A stretch of DNA of 64,000 bases. Origin: Solanum dulcamara (Eukaryota; Streptophyta; Magnoliopsida; Solanales; Solanaceae). Below, piece by piece: positions 48,148 to 61,404 of the stretch. The notes under the pieces were generated by a model, which saw only the letters and a list, made by a program, of their open reading frames with translations, had not been told where the DNA came from and did no database searches. Location of the stretch: positions 61,983,523 to 62,047,522 of the forward strand of contig NC_077237.1 of NCBI RefSeq assembly GCF_947179165.1, in the 5' to 3' direction. Numbering within the stretch: position 1 is the first letter of the stretch; each line of letters starts with the position of its first letter. The translations under genes were made by a program, and so were the position numbers.

Positions 48148-51100
48148 TGTCACGAACCAACCCCGTAGGCCGCGATTGGGGTCTTACCTCTACCCCTGTA
48201 TACATATTTATCAGTTGTGGTCAAGTAGAAGTATAGACACGTAATACATATAAATCAAGTGTAGTCAAACCAGACTACAAACAACATGATACATACATGA
48301 GAACCCCCATTGGTCATAGCATTTCATATATCTATGGCCTCTTTCATTTATATTATAACATGAAAAGGCATGCAAGCCGACGAGGCTGCCACAATATAAT
48401 AACACGTACAATACATCATATAGACCCAACTGAACCAAACTGACATACACAACCCACATATACATGTCTACAGACATATCAAAATGTTAACAACAATTTA
48501 TGGGGAGATAGGGCCCCCTCCGTACCCCTGAATAAACAGAACTAATTATATAAGTCAATGGCCAGTGCCAAAAACTAGGCTTTGATACAATAGAGCCTAT
48601 TCCAGCTAACCTGAATGGAATCCTAAGCTGATGGACTCCCAAAACTTATATATGTACCTGATGACATGAAACACAGCCTCCCGAGAAAAGGAGGTCAGTA
48701 CAATATATGTACTTTGTATGTAAAACATAACATAATACAACTGGGGGTATATCTAAAATAGAGAACAGGGGATAAAATGTCAAATCAGAAACATGTACCT
48801 GTACTCGATGAATGATAAAACCATGCATGATCAAATCATACAATATAACCGGCCTTTTCGAGGATCCAGTGAATCACCTCGGTAGGACCATCATAGGCCC
48901 GGTGCCATCACCACCTTATTGCAATACATCATTATATATATACATATGTACCTTGGCCCTCTAGTGAGGGACATAGTTAGTTTTTCATGTCATTGCATTA
49001 TCATGTCCTCATATAGTGTACCCAGCCCTTTAGTGAGGGACTCGGTGGATAATATAGTAAACTGTGCACGAGAACATACCCTAGCTTGGGACTTAGTAAT
49101 AGAAGGGTTATAGTATTCATGAGTAGAGTAGTGAGTAATTATATGCAATTTAAATCATTATCAGAGACTTGACAGAATAAGAAAGTTAAGCTTTTGCCTA
49201 AGGATCCGAGTAGTAGTGTACTCATCTTGAGTGTCCTCTTTATCATATAGAAGTTTCCAGGGAAATAGTTTAACTATTATAGGAGTTCAATACTCAGAAG
49301 TAAATAAGAGATGCTTAAGAATGGAATTATCCTGGAGCTCATATCATATTTAACTTACAATTAGGACATGCCAAAAAAAGAAAGCGAATAAGCTCTATTT
49401 AGTTTGTACTTCCCTTCATGTGGTCATCATGTATATATTTCGTATCCGGCCCATCCTGGGGCTCGGTAAACAACCATGGCATCATAATATCATTTTCATT
49501 CCAAGTACATATCAAGATAAAGGAGAGATAGCTTTCCACACACTACTTTTTAACACGTAGAAGCCTTGACAGGCGATACTCTAATTTTGCAGGGGTTCCA
49601 ATACCAAGCAGTGGACAGGGATTAGGAGGCGTACTTGGAGTCCTGGGAATGGAATTACCTCCATATTTTACATACAATTCACTTACGGCTAAGACATGCC
49701 AAAAGGAAATAAAGATAACTTTTCATACTTATACCAAAAACATACCAAGAGAAGATTCACATACCTCTTACGAGTTACTCTTTATAACATTCGCCTAATT
49801 GTCATTTGAACCTATTCAACACGGAACCAATATGAATATCAACCATCCCTGACTTTTCAACATCTTAAGTTGTACACGAGTATTCATAGAACTCATTTCC
49901 TCGGTCGTCTTCTAGACTAGTTCTTTAGCTAGTTAAGGAGTTAACAAAAATCAGGCAGCACCTCCCCTATAACATGTCCTATACAAATTTCCAATTAGAT
50001 CCCTAATTACTACAACCAACCAAAAACAACAACCTGCATCTCATATACAAATAAAATATGGAAACATTACACAACATAAGCTCCAAACAACTTGCTAAAA
50101 ATTACGATACCAAAATAGGGTTTCTAGTCTTTATTTTGCAAAACCTTTAATTATACTAAATGAGAGGTCGTGTTGCTGAAACCAGAAGCACCCACACCTC
50201 TGTTAGAATAATTTTAGGCCCTTCAACACACCACCACACACCTGCAGCAGCACACCACAAGCACAACACCTTGCTTAGCTATAATTTAACTATGGCGACT
50301 CCAATTTAGTTTGTTTTGAATCTTTGAGCATATTTATGGGATTTTCATATTTCCACCCACTTAAACAATGTGTAAAACACTTCATAACAACACCATAAAC
50401 TACAAATTGAAGGTAAAGGTTTTACCTTACCCAAAATTGGCCAAAACTTGCCAAACTAGCCTCGGAAGTTACTTGTCGTGCTAAAACTTTAGCGGACTGT
50501 TTATATCACTTCCTATTTGTACCGCATTGCAATTTTATGTTATCAAAAACCATTATATAACCGTGGGATATCTTAAATAATTAATTCACAAAATGAAAGT
50601 CGAAGGCTCACCTCAAGGTGGACAAACCCATAGACCTCCTTTCTTGCCCCTAGCGTTTTTCTCTTCAACTTTCTCCTATCTTTTCCAAGTGTAGGGCTAA
50701 AGACATGGTTCCGTAGGCACCATAAAATACATGTATACACCTCCACGTTGTTGGGGAACAATGTAGATAATTAATTCACGGAGAAAAATTAGAACTTACC
50801 TTAAATTCTCCAAACCGTGGCTGCCTTTTTTTTCCTCTCTATGTTTCTTTGTTTTCTTGCTCTTTGGCTGAAGTTTTGGCTGAGAACTGAAGTACTTAGT
50901 CACAATTCATACATATATAGGTTGTCTTAGGAGGTGACATGTGTCCAACCCTTATTGGACCAACGTAACCATGCAACCAATTAGAGGCTGCCACGTGTCC
51001 TTAGTGGGGCCCACCCCCAAGTAGGTGGGTCACCTACTTGACCCCAAGTAGGTGGGTCACCTGCTATCATGTGTCACCTTCCTAGGCTGCCACGTGGCAC

Positions 51101-51537
51101 CTTCTTCATCTATCACATATCACCCCCACTCGCTGCCATGTCTCACTACCATATGCTACCATGTGTAGCTCTCACGTGCTGCCATGTGTCGAGTAGGTGC
51201 ATCACTTTCTTACCTCTTCTTCATTTGTTCATAATCTCTTCTTACTTTAAGGACATATGTAATCTTCGCTATGTAAGCTTGGTATGTACTCAAGTAACTT
51301 AAGTATGTAAGACTCCTAAGTTAGTAGCTTATGTAGGTAAATCAAGTCCTACGAATTGTTACTTCGCTTCCAACTGCTTCCGGGCTCTCCTAGCCTTATT
51401 TTCAACCTTATTTCTCATGGGGTGTAGCATTCTTCTTTCCTTAGAGTTGTTTGATAGCGTAGTAGATTATCCGAATAACTTGATAACTTCCAAGAAGATT
51501 AAGAGACATTCCGAGCTCAAGAGTGTGGGGTGTAACA
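48148..51537 (-). mobile_element. Solo LTR G, duplicated copy
   Basis: Second copy of 40195-43601. The right flank keeps AAAGG (51538-51542); the left flank reads AAAAG (48143-48147), one change. Both copies share the same ends and the same insertion point in F's interior, so G inserted once and was then duplicated. Confidence 0.9.
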
Positions 51538-51846
51538 AAAGGCATGACTGGAAATACCTCGGTCTAAACTTTGCTGCTCAGATAGGCTTTTTCCATGATA
51601 AAATTTCCCAAGTAATAATAGTGTCTCTCACAGGTAAAAGGGAGGGTACTCCTTTCAGCTTTATCTAAACATAACAAGTTCACTTTATTGGTATCACCTT
51701 CAAAGGCACGTCATGAACTTCTATCTCATTTTCTTTTTGATTCCTTGGAAAATTTAGGCAGAGTTTCCTCTGTATTCCTTATTGTCTCAAAACATTCATG
51801 CAGGAAATACCAATAATTCCTCATAGGTCCAACATATATATATGTA

Positions 51847-52367
51847 CACTATTATATCACAGCCACACAGGGCTTTCACTATATTCTCATATTATAGCCC
51901 CACAGGGCTTTCAATATCAATAACAATATGAAAATAATGGACTTACCTCGTATGTCCAAATTCAACCTGCATCTGTTAAACTTCCCTGTCTATTTTTCCC
52001 TTTAGTTTTTGACTTTACACTTCAACCATACTTCCATACCTTACTCAATATATACCTCTCATACTTTTGCTTACCTGCATTCTTTGTAACCTCTAATATC
52101 GTCAATTACTTCCTTATGTTAATATCATCCTCCTACTAAAATCAATGTTTAGTATAAGAAAGTTTTCCTATGACTCGGATCTATAGCAAGTATGAGGAAG
52201 TTTTCCAATGAATCGTATCTATAGCACAATCTCAAATGTGAAAGAAAGGTACCTAAATGTCCTGTAGCCTCTTGTTTATAGATATGGTGCACAACACACC
52301 AATAAACAAGACTCTATCAGATACGGTATATAGACACTCCAAGGATGAACTGCTCTGATACAACTTC
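51847..52367 (-). other. 5' end of F's interior with leader and primer site
   Basis: Unduplicated interior. On the minus strand: primer site TTGTATCAGAGCA (52363-52351), then a leader matching A and C (52350-52251), then GGAAAACTTCCTCATACTTG-like short repeats (52150-52225). An imperfect repeat CACAGGGCTTTCA occurs twice (about 51866 and 51902). No coding sequence. Confidence 0.72.
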
Positions 52368-55300
52368 TGCCATGATCCAAACCCGTAGGCCGTGACTGGA
52401 GTCCGACCTGGACCATCGTATACATAACTATAAGATGTAATAATCGATACACGAACTATACATAAGAACCCCAGTAGGTCATAACATTTCTATTTACATG
52501 TAGCCGCTTTCATTTTTATCTTATCATGAAAGAGCGTGCAAGCCGAGAGGACTGCCATAGAATCTTAACATTTACCATACATCATGTGGACATAAATGAA
52601 CAAAACGTATACATACAACCCACATACATGACTACAGACCTCAAAGAATATTCACTATAACATATGGCGGGACAAGGCCCCCACCGTACCCTTGAATAAA
52701 TAAATATATATATTAGAATATCAGCACCAAAAGTTAGGCCCCAGAACAGTGGAGCACTTACGATATAGATGAGTGGAAATCTTACGCTAGCGGATCCCTA
52801 AAATGAATATCTGTACCTACAGGCATGAAATGCAACCCCCCCCCCCCCAAAAAAAAGAAAAGGGGGTCAGTACGATATGTGTACTAAGTATTTAAAGCAT
52901 AACATAGTATAACTGAGATAACAATTGAAGTAGGGATTTAAGAGACAAGTATAACAGTTAATAAAACATAGTACCTACATCTCATAATATTGAATCATGT
53001 GTATCATCATCATATACCATGCCTGGCCCATCGTAGGTCTCGGTGCTATAAATGTATCACTATAGTTTCATATGCATGTCTATATGCTATATCCGACCCT
53101 TTAGTAAGGGACTCAGTGAATTATCATATCTTCATATCATTGTATACATATATCATACCTGTCTGGCCCTTCATGGGACATGGTCGTGCCTTGCCTTTTA
53201 TGGGACATGGTGAATACTCATCTCATCATATATCATATCTGCCCGACCCTTCATAGGACATGGTGAATAATCATTTTATCATATATCATGTCTGCCCGTC
53301 CCTTCATGTGATGCGGTCGTGTCGGGCCCTTAATGGGACGCGGTGAATAATCATTTTATCATATATCATGTCTGCCTGGCCCTTCATGGGATGCACTCAT
53401 GTCTGTTCCTTCATGGGACATGGTGAATAATGTATTAACAGCATGAATGAGCAGAGTAGTGAGAAACCATACAAAATTTAAATCATTATCTAAGACTCAA
53501 TGAAGTCATCAAGTGAACTGTCACTTGGAAACCAGGGTAGGAATCACTTACAATTGGATCATCCTCTGAGACTTTAACACAATCATAATGAACTATCATT
53601 TGAGAAGTAGAATAGTAGTCATCTCAAGTATCCTCTAAATGCCCTTGGGTTCCATATCAAATAGAGTCTCGGGAATCATAGACATGTATTAAGACCAAGC
53701 TAAACAGCTTATGGAATCAGAGACATTCGTCATTGTCGAGTCCTTAAGAATAGGAGCCTATGCATCAATTACTATTTCACATATAGAAGGCTCGAGGGTG
53801 ATAACTCAACTACCTTAAGAGTCTTAACGTTATAAAGTGAATAAGGGTCACAAGTTATACTTGGAGCTTATGAGTAGAATTACCCTCAAGCTTATATCAT
53901 ACATTACTTAACTTGAAGATATGCAAAAGGAAAGGAGAGATAGGTTTTACATATACTACTTTTCACCATATAGAAGACTTGAAGGCAATACTCAACTATT
54001 ACTGGAGTTCTAACATCAAAATAGTAGATAAGATTTATGAATCATACTTGGGGTTCTATGAATGGAATTACCCCCACATTTCATATATCCATCACTTTTG
54101 GCTAAGACATGCCAAGAGAAAAGAAAGATATTTTTACATACCTCTTATGGATTAACTGTAATTCAGCTCGCCTCGTTACCTCCTTAACCTATTAATCATG
54201 AAAGTAATACTAATATTAATTACCTTCGAATTTTTTGTTCCTACATTAATATCCATGTATTTATAGGAATCATTTCATTGCTCGTCCTTCTTGACTAGTC
54301 TATTGACTAGTTCCAAAGTTAACAGAAATCGGGCAGCGTCTCTTCTATAACTTGGCCTATCCAAATTTCTGATTTAACCTCTAAACTTAGCAGCCATATT
54401 TCCAGAAACAACCAGCAGCTATGTACAACCAAATCACTACAATATTACACAATATAAGTTCCCACCGACTCGCCCAAAATCACGATACCAAAATAAGGTT
54501 TTAGTCTTTATTTCATAAAACCTTTGGCCACACATAACGAAGGGTTGTGTGGATTTAACCAGAAGAACCCATACCCCTTTTGAAACACTTTCCAGTCCTG
54601 CAACACGTAACCAAATCATCTCCAACTGCAGCACCACAACCATAACAACCTACTCGACTTCGATTTAGCTAAAATGACTTCAACTTAGTTTGTTTCTCAC
54701 GTCAAGTATACTTATGCAATTTTCCTACTACTAGCTTCAATCAATACATGTAATATAATCCATAACAACATCATTAACTCCAACTCAAAAAAAAGGACCT
54801 TACCTTGCCAGAACTCACAAAAACTCGCCTCGAAAGTTCCTTAATCGCGGCTGAAACTTTGTGGTTGTTCGTTACCCTTTTGGTGCTGCTCCAAAAATTA
54901 AATCTATGTTATTAACACCTTCCTTTCATCTTAGTAAACCATAGATAATTAATTCATGGAACAAAAGTCGGGCTTGCCTTGCTTGGAGCCAAACCCGCAT
55001 CTCCTCTCTTCCTCCACTCTAGTTTTTCTCTAAAATTCCAAATTTGAAAGATGAGAAATGAAAGCCATGTAGCTAATACCCTTTACAATTGGTCAAGATT
55101 ACATTAGAGAATTAACTTATAGACCGAAGGTCGAAGCCAGGTGCCATGGCTTGAACTCTCTTTTTCTCCTTTCTAGTTTTCTCTAAGTTAATCTTTAATA
55201 AAAGGATGAACAATGAATTGCTCTTAGTCATAAAATGACATTTATAGCTTATCTTTGGAGGTGACATGTGTCATCCCCTAAGGGTGATATGTGTCCAACT

Positions 55301-55751
55301 CCTAAGGGTGCCACCTCATGCCATGCAGCTACCCACATGCTGCCACATGGCAGGGTGGGGTCCACCCAAGTAGACGGGTCACTTATTTATACCAAGTAGG
55401 ATCCTCACCTACTTGTCACCTACTTATTTCTTTTTCGTGGGTTTGTAATCTCATCTCACTTTAAGAGCCTATGTATTCCTTGCTACTTAAGCTCGACGTG
55501 CAATCAAGTAGGTTAATTGTGTAGGACATCCAATTTGGTAGCTTACACTAGTAAGTCAAGTTTGACGACTTGTTATTTGGCCTCCAACCCCTTTCAAATC
55601 CTTATAACTCTATTTCCGACCTTCACTATTATGGGGCATCGCATCCTCCCTTCCTTAGAGTTATTTGATAATGTTATAGATAATATGGATCACATGGTAG
55701 ATTTTGAGAAGCTATATAGATGTTCCCATACCAAAAGTGAGGGGCATAACA
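52368..55751 (-). repeat. 5' LTR of element F
   Basis: 3384 bp; on the minus strand it starts TGTTATGCCCCTCACTTTTGG and ends GGTTTGGATCATGGCA. It matches 34669-38009 throughout with many more differences than the two duplication copies show. A run of about 14 C followed by A's (52836-52858) lies where relatives have GACCCCCTTT. The subrepeat array is at 53020-53425. Confidence 0.88.
53020..53425 (-). repeat. GAGTCCC-type subrepeat array, 5' LTR of F
   Basis: About eight units such as GCCCGACCCTTCATAGGACA with TATATCATGTCTG spacers. One more spacer-plus-unit block is present than in the 3' LTR array, indicating local expansion or contraction since insertion. Confidence 0.7.
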
Positions 55752-57276
55752 ATAATTCCCAAATCACAAAATCATCTCTCCTAAATTCCCTCTCAAGAGT
55801 GTTTTTCTTCATCAAGAAAATTTGAAGGATTTCTTCAAGTTCAAGGTTCAATTTACTTCAATCTAGGGCTCATAAAGGTCAAGGTATGTGGGACTTCATC
55901 TATGAGTACATTGAACCGATGGAATCCTAAGTTTTCTCTCCAATTTCTTTATGAAATCTTCAAGCAAAAGGCCTTAATTTCATGATTTGTATTGGATCTT
56001 CTTAATTATTATATATTTCAATATTATTAGCCTACATATGTATAATTCACATCATATTGCATGATTTTAAGATGAATTTCAATGGCTCATGCTATATGCT
56101 AGTTTCCAAGTATAATTATGAATTATGATCATAATTTTCAAGTAATATTCAATGAAAGCTTTATGAAAGGTTTGGAATGTTGATTCTATGATGTTTCGAG
56201 CAAGTTAATGATAGGGTGAGTTAAGACCCTAAATATATTTTATGATAAACAATTCATAATGATGGAACTCCTACACCCACATTACATAAATCAATCAAGT
56301 TAATGAGCTTTTCTCATTATTATCTTCCTTATGATGTTATTGACTATGTTTTCAGGAAAGTTTCATTGGAACAATGCCTAAGACCGAGAACACTTTAAGG
56401 TGGGGTTTCGTTTGGTATGCCATTGTAGCTACCCAAGGTTATCCTAATATCAACCTTTATTTCCAAACTACATTGCCCGTGTAGGTTCAAAGATGCCAAT
56501 ATGGTGAAGTAAGTGTATCCACATAGCAAAGATAAATGTGTTCAGTAATGGAGTATGCCTTGTCAAGGTAGTCTCACCCGTCTTAATGTGGAAGTCATCA
56601 GATTCCATGTATTAGTACGTATGATCTAGTATGTTGGTTAAAGGACCTATCTCAGACTAGTTGAAGTAATGTTATGAGTTCTTAAGATGATTATGAGATT
56701 TTTGATGCATTGATAAATAAGATAAATATTTCAATATTTTCATGTCTTAATTCATATTTTAAAGATATTGGTCTTGCATCTCATGGTTCATATTGATTAT
56801 TCCCTATGCTTATTGTTCATGAATCTTTTCACATACTTAGTGCATTCCATGTACTAACGTACTTTTTGCCTATATTGTATCATAATGTAGGATCCGACAA
56901 TCACATTTATCCTCCTTCCAGTAGTGGATAGTGCTTTCTATTACCTTAGTATTGGTGAGTCCTCACAGTTTGAGGACTTGACATTCTACTTGCTTATGAG
57001 TCTATGACTTTCTTTTATCTTTTATATTAGGTGAGCAAGGAGATTGTCTTACGCCTCCATCTAGTAGTAGAGGTGTTTTAGATAGTAAGAGTCTATATTG
57101 TCGTTTTATCATTATGAGATTTATGCTTTTATTGAGACATTGCTTTTGTATTGATCTTGCTTATTTACTTCATTTAACTTATGTATGTTCATAAATAATA
57201 TGATAAGAGACTTGATTGGGGTCCCCTAAGATTCTAATCATTGGGTCACGGCTAGGTCCTAGTTTGGGTCATGACA
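55752..57276 (+). repeat. 3' LTR of element E, second part
   Basis: Resumes with ATAATTCCCAAATCACAAAATC, matching 27470 onward, and ends GTTTGGGTCATGACA. Together with 34102-34668 it gives about 2.09 kb against 2.19 kb for the other LTR. Confidence 0.87.
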
Positions 57277-59192
57277 GGAACTTTAGGGTGAAGTCCACAA
57301 AAGGATCTACGAACTGTAGGAATTCTCATGGATCATAGCATTACCAACGAAAACCCAAACCTTTGGGTCCTGTATGGGACATTCTTCACGAAGCCCTCCA
57401 CAACCCGTAGAGCATTTTACGAACCGTGAATGAGATCGTAGAAGTTGATTGTTCAAAGCCTAGTTTTCCCTCTAATTATCGAGTCACTTCATGGACCGTG
57501 GAGTGTTTGACAGTTCGTGAAACTCACACATCAAAGTGACCCATTTATTGATTATTAATGGGTATTTTGGTCTTTTCTCCAATATTTTAATTATGTAATT
57601 GGACATTTTTTAGCGTTCCTAGTTTATTAACTACCCCAAACCCCCCTAAATCCCTCATTAACTCTTAGTCACTCATCACAAAATTATCTCTCTAGAACTC
57701 TTCTTCCAAGTCCATCTTCTTCCTCAAGCAAGGGTTCCAAGAATCCTCAAGTAAGTCTCCAAGTTCCAATTCAATCGAGGGCTTCAATTAACCAAGGTAA
57801 ATGGGAATTCATCTTTGGATCTTCTTCCATCCATGGAGTCCCAAAAGTTCTCAATTATCTCTTTCATGAATTTCTCCTAAAATTTAGTTTTGATCAATTT
57901 GCATTGGGGCGCTTCAATTCTGATTTTATTGAACTACAATGACCTATTTATGCATGATTTCAATTTAATTACATGTTTTCAATGAATTTTACAAGGACCC
58001 ATGCATTATTCTATCAATTTTAAGTATGAATTATGGATTTATGATTATGGATTTGATGAATTCTCATGTATGATTTATAAAAGCTATGTACTATGATTCA
58101 AGTATGTTTTTAAGTATAAAATCATGAATTGTGAAAGGTTTTATAATAATATGCAAGACATCATGATTAAGAGGCTTAGAAAGGTAAGTATCCATAAGTT
58201 CAAGTTATGATCATGGTTTTTAAGGAGCTATTCTTTTGATATATTTTCATGAGGTTCAATTGGTTGATTTACCTTTCCTAATGATTATGTTTTTTTATTT
58301 TCAATTGGAATTAACTTAACACCGAGCAAACTTTATGGTGGGGATCCGCGAGGGAGCCCTAGTAGCAACCCTTAGTTCCAAAGATACGTGCCACCATAGG
58401 TGCCTTTATGTCTTAGCTAGTGAATCCACATATAGCTCATGAAATGTTTATGATACAGAGTCTACCTTGGCAAGTACCCTCTCTCTTCTCCGTGTGGTAG
58501 TTACATCATATTTCATATTATAGCTCACATGTTCTTACATTTTGGTTAAGTTTAATATTCACAAATGTATATGCTATATCTGTAAGTTTTAATGATATTT
58601 TAAAGATGTAATGACCTTACAATATGATTTCAAGTGTTTTTGAGGTTTATTCATATTTTCAAGATATTAGTCACCATCACATGTTCATATTGATTATGTC
58701 AGTTAAACATTATTCATGCATGCTTCTCACATACTTAGTATATTTCACATTCTAATACATACTTGTTGCCTACATTGTATCATAACATATGGTCCGATGA
58801 TAATCACATTCATTCTCTCTCTCATGGATAGATTGGATTGCTTAGCTTTGTATCTTGATTGGTGAGTCCTCATGCTTCAAGGGAGTAACCAACATGATTT
58901 TATCTTTCTTTCTATGATTTTATGTTTTATCTTTAGGTAGGCTAGGACCTAGTTTATGTCTCCATCTAGATTAGTAGAGGCATGTTTACACTATCATGAG
59001 TATGTAGCTCCGTTTATTCGTACATATATCTTTGAGTTTTCTCCTTACTTGAGATTTCATTGTGAGACTTATCTTCCAAATTATGATTTGATTATTGTCT
59101 GTACTTATATTATATGTGCTACGAGGCTTCGTTAGAGTCCTTTTGGATTCTAATCATCGTTTCATGCCTTGGGCCTATCTTGGATTTTGACA
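57277..59192 (+). repeat. 5' LTR of element H (start missing)
   Basis: Similar in plan to the LTR of E: an early part with ACGAACCGTG and CATGGACCGTGG words, CCCCAAACCCCCCTAAATCCC, then AT-rich text, ending GGATTTTGACA. The end is certain because a primer site follows; the start is not present. Confidence 0.75.
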
Positions 59193-59195
59193 AAC

Positions 59196-59209
59196 TTTGT
59201 ATTAAAGCA
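59196..59209 (+). promoter_or_regulatory. Primer-binding site of element H
   Basis: TTTGTATTAAAGCA, three bases after the LTR end; an initiator-Met type site with three changes. Confidence 0.72.
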
Positions 59210-59400
59210 TAATATTTTAGGTTTCCTTGGGAGTGTAACATGTCCCTTCAAGTAGAGTTTTTTTCATCAGTGTGAGAAAATCTATGAGTAAGAGTCTTTG
59301 AGACGTTTAGGAAGCTTCACTTCTTTCGCTATTCTTATGTCGTCCGATATGGTTGAACTGTAAGGCTTTTCCCTCTAATACTTTTACTTTGTGATTGTAG

Positions 59401-60400
59401 AATGATACCTTCACTAGAGCTCCCAGAATAAGGAATGTTGAGGAGGAACAACAAGCACCAAAAGACCCTTTGAATGAGTAAGTCTCTCATGCGGAGTTTT
59501 GGACCGCATTTTAAGTGCTTGCCCAAGTCGTAGCCACACAAGCTAATAGAAAAGTGATTGCTCCCGTGAACCCAAATATGGGTATGGTGGCTAGTCGAGT
59601 TAATAAATTCACTCGGATTGACCCTCCTAAATTCTATAGCTCTAAGATAGACGAGGATCCATAAGAATTTATTGAGGGTATTGCTGAGATTGTGGATATC
59701 ATGGGAAGTGATCCGATGGAGAAGGCAAATATGGAGTCATATCAACTCAAAGGGGTTGCCTAAGTTTGGTTTGACTAATGGATGAGTGAAAGGGGTAGAG
59801 ATAATGGTCTCGTCAAATAAGAAGAGTTAAAGAGTGCTTTCTTTGATCCTTTCTTTCCATTAGAGTTGAGGGACTCTAGGGTGAAAGATTTCATCAACTT
59901 GAGTCAAACAAGCATGAGTGTGAGAGAGTATGCCTTAAAGTTCACTAAATTGTCATAATATGATCCTTTCATGGTTGCTGATCCAAGAGCTCGTATGAGC
60001 AAGTTTGTCTCAGGTGTGTCGAATTTAATGGTCAAAGAATGTAGAACCACCAGGCTAATCAAGGAGATACACATCTCAAGGCTCACGACACATGCTGAGC
60101 AAATTGAGGATGAGAAACTGAAAGAGAGAGCTAGGGATTCTAAGAGGGATCGGGTCGATGGTGGTGAGTTTTCTCATGGTAAGTTGAGTTTCCATCTCCA
60201 AAGTTTAACAAAGATAGGGTGTCTAATCCTAAGCCTTATGGAGGGGCTCTGAGTGGTCAACCCATTCCTCGATGTAAGAAATATGGGAAGAAACATCTAG
60301 GAGAATGTTTTATGAGATTGGTGCTTGCTTTGGTTTTGGTAAGATGGGTCACCAAGTGAAAGATTTTTCTTCGACTACTACAGGTTGATCGGCTCAACGT
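59401..60400 (+). pseudogene. gag: gag (element H)
   Basis: The reading starts near 59401. Pieces: [64 protein letters not shown] and, in open 59971-60252, RARMSKFVSGVSNLMVKECR and HISRLTTHAEQIEDEKLKER. The order is that of a Ty3/Gypsy Gag core followed by a basic linker. Two knuckle remnants end it: CKKYGKKHLGEC (about 60272) and CFGFGKMGHQVKDF (about 60330), each short of some ligands. Several CAA/CAG to TAA/TAG stops occur. Confidence 0.82.
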
Positions 60401-60489
60401 GGTGCTACTACGAGTTTCATGCCTTAAAGCTCAAAAATAATTTCTATGGGTTGCATATATCATCTTGTACCGGTTAGGGATACCAATTC

Positions 60490-61400
60490 CTGAGCTCCTA
60501 TTCTTATGTTAGCTTCAGTTGTTAATGAGTTTTTGGAAGTGTTTCCCGATGACCTCCCAAGTATCCCTCCAGAAAGAGAGATAGACTTTGGTATTGATAT
60601 TCTTCATTATACCCAACCTATATCTATTCCTTCTTACCATATTTCCCCCAAACAACTTAAGAAATTAAAGGATCAGTTGAAAGACTTGTTGGATAATGGT
60701 TTTATTACACCAAGTATAGTGTCCCGATCCTCTTTATTAGGAAGAAGGATAGTTCTATCTATATGTGTATTAACTACAGGCAATTGAACAAAGACACAAT
60801 CAAGAATAAGTATCCCATTTCAAGGATTGATGACTTGAACGATCAACTTCAAGTTGCAAGTTATTTTTCAAAGATTGATCTTTTGTCGAGTTATCATCAA
60901 ATTCGAGTGAGAGAGTGTGACATTTCAAAGATGGCTTTAAGAACTCGGTATGGTCACTTTGAATTTTTCGTTGTGTCTTTTTGACTAAAAAATGCACTTG
61001 TAGCTTTTATGGATTTGATGAACAGGGTGTTCAAGCAATATATGGATTTATTTGTTATTGTGTTCATCGATGATATTTTGGTCTATTCTCGTAGTGTGGA
61101 GGAGCATGTCGACCATTTGAGGGTTGTGTTGCAAGTCCTCAAGGACCATCAATTATTTGGTAAGTTCAGCGAGTATGATTTTTGGTTGAGTTCAATTGTT
61201 TTTCTTGGATATATTTTCTCCAGTGAAGGTACTATGGTTGATCCTAAGAAGACCAAAGCAGTTATGAATTGTCCTAGACCTTTGTATCCTTCCAATAATC
61301 AAAGTTTCTTGGTCTTAGCCAGTTATTATACATGGTTTGTGGACGGATTCTCTTCCATTGCATCACCCTTGACTACTTTGACTCAAAAGAAGGTGATATT
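60490..61400 (+). pseudogene. Reverse transcriptase (element H)
   Basis: Open pieces in order: 60506-60787 ([37 protein letters not shown]), 60763-60984 ([47 protein letters not shown]) and 61009-61404 ([34 protein letters not shown] codons 61063-61074; KFSEYDFWLSS, FLGYIFSSEGTMVDPKK). One frameshift near 60760 and a stop near 60985 are the main breaks. Domain order and spacing are normal for Ty3/Gypsy RT. Confidence 0.88.
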
Positions 61401-61404
61401 CTAA

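Larger units (their letters stand above)
43911..51846. repeat. Tandem segmental duplication, copy 2 (7936 bp)
   Basis: Direct, head-to-tail copy of 36014-43910. The breakpoint shares CAC with the sequence after copy 2 (51847-51849, then TATTATATCAC of the ancestral interior). About 66 bp near 46722-46788 (AGTCATAGTATTTCC and following) are absent from copy 1; about 28 bp near 51205 are absent relative to copy 1's 43235-43265 region. Confidence 0.92.
34669..55751 (-). mobile_element. Element F: long-LTR, nearly non-coding chromovirus derivative, with nested solo LTR and internal tandem duplication
   Basis: On the minus strand: 5' LTR 55751-52368, primer site 52363-52351, interior, PPT 38022-38010, 3' LTR 38009-34669. 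Without the later duplication and the nested LTR G the interior would be only about 3 kb, and its only recognisable coding trace is the integrase C-terminus beside the PPT. LTR type, leader and PPT match A and C. It interrupts the LTR of E, with a diverged 5 bp duplication. Confidence 0.88.

Noticed and set aside
53913..54155. 80-codon open frame on + in F's 5' LTR
   Set aside because: It lies antisense to the element; the corresponding segments of the other LTR copies are broken by stops, so no selection for coding is visible.
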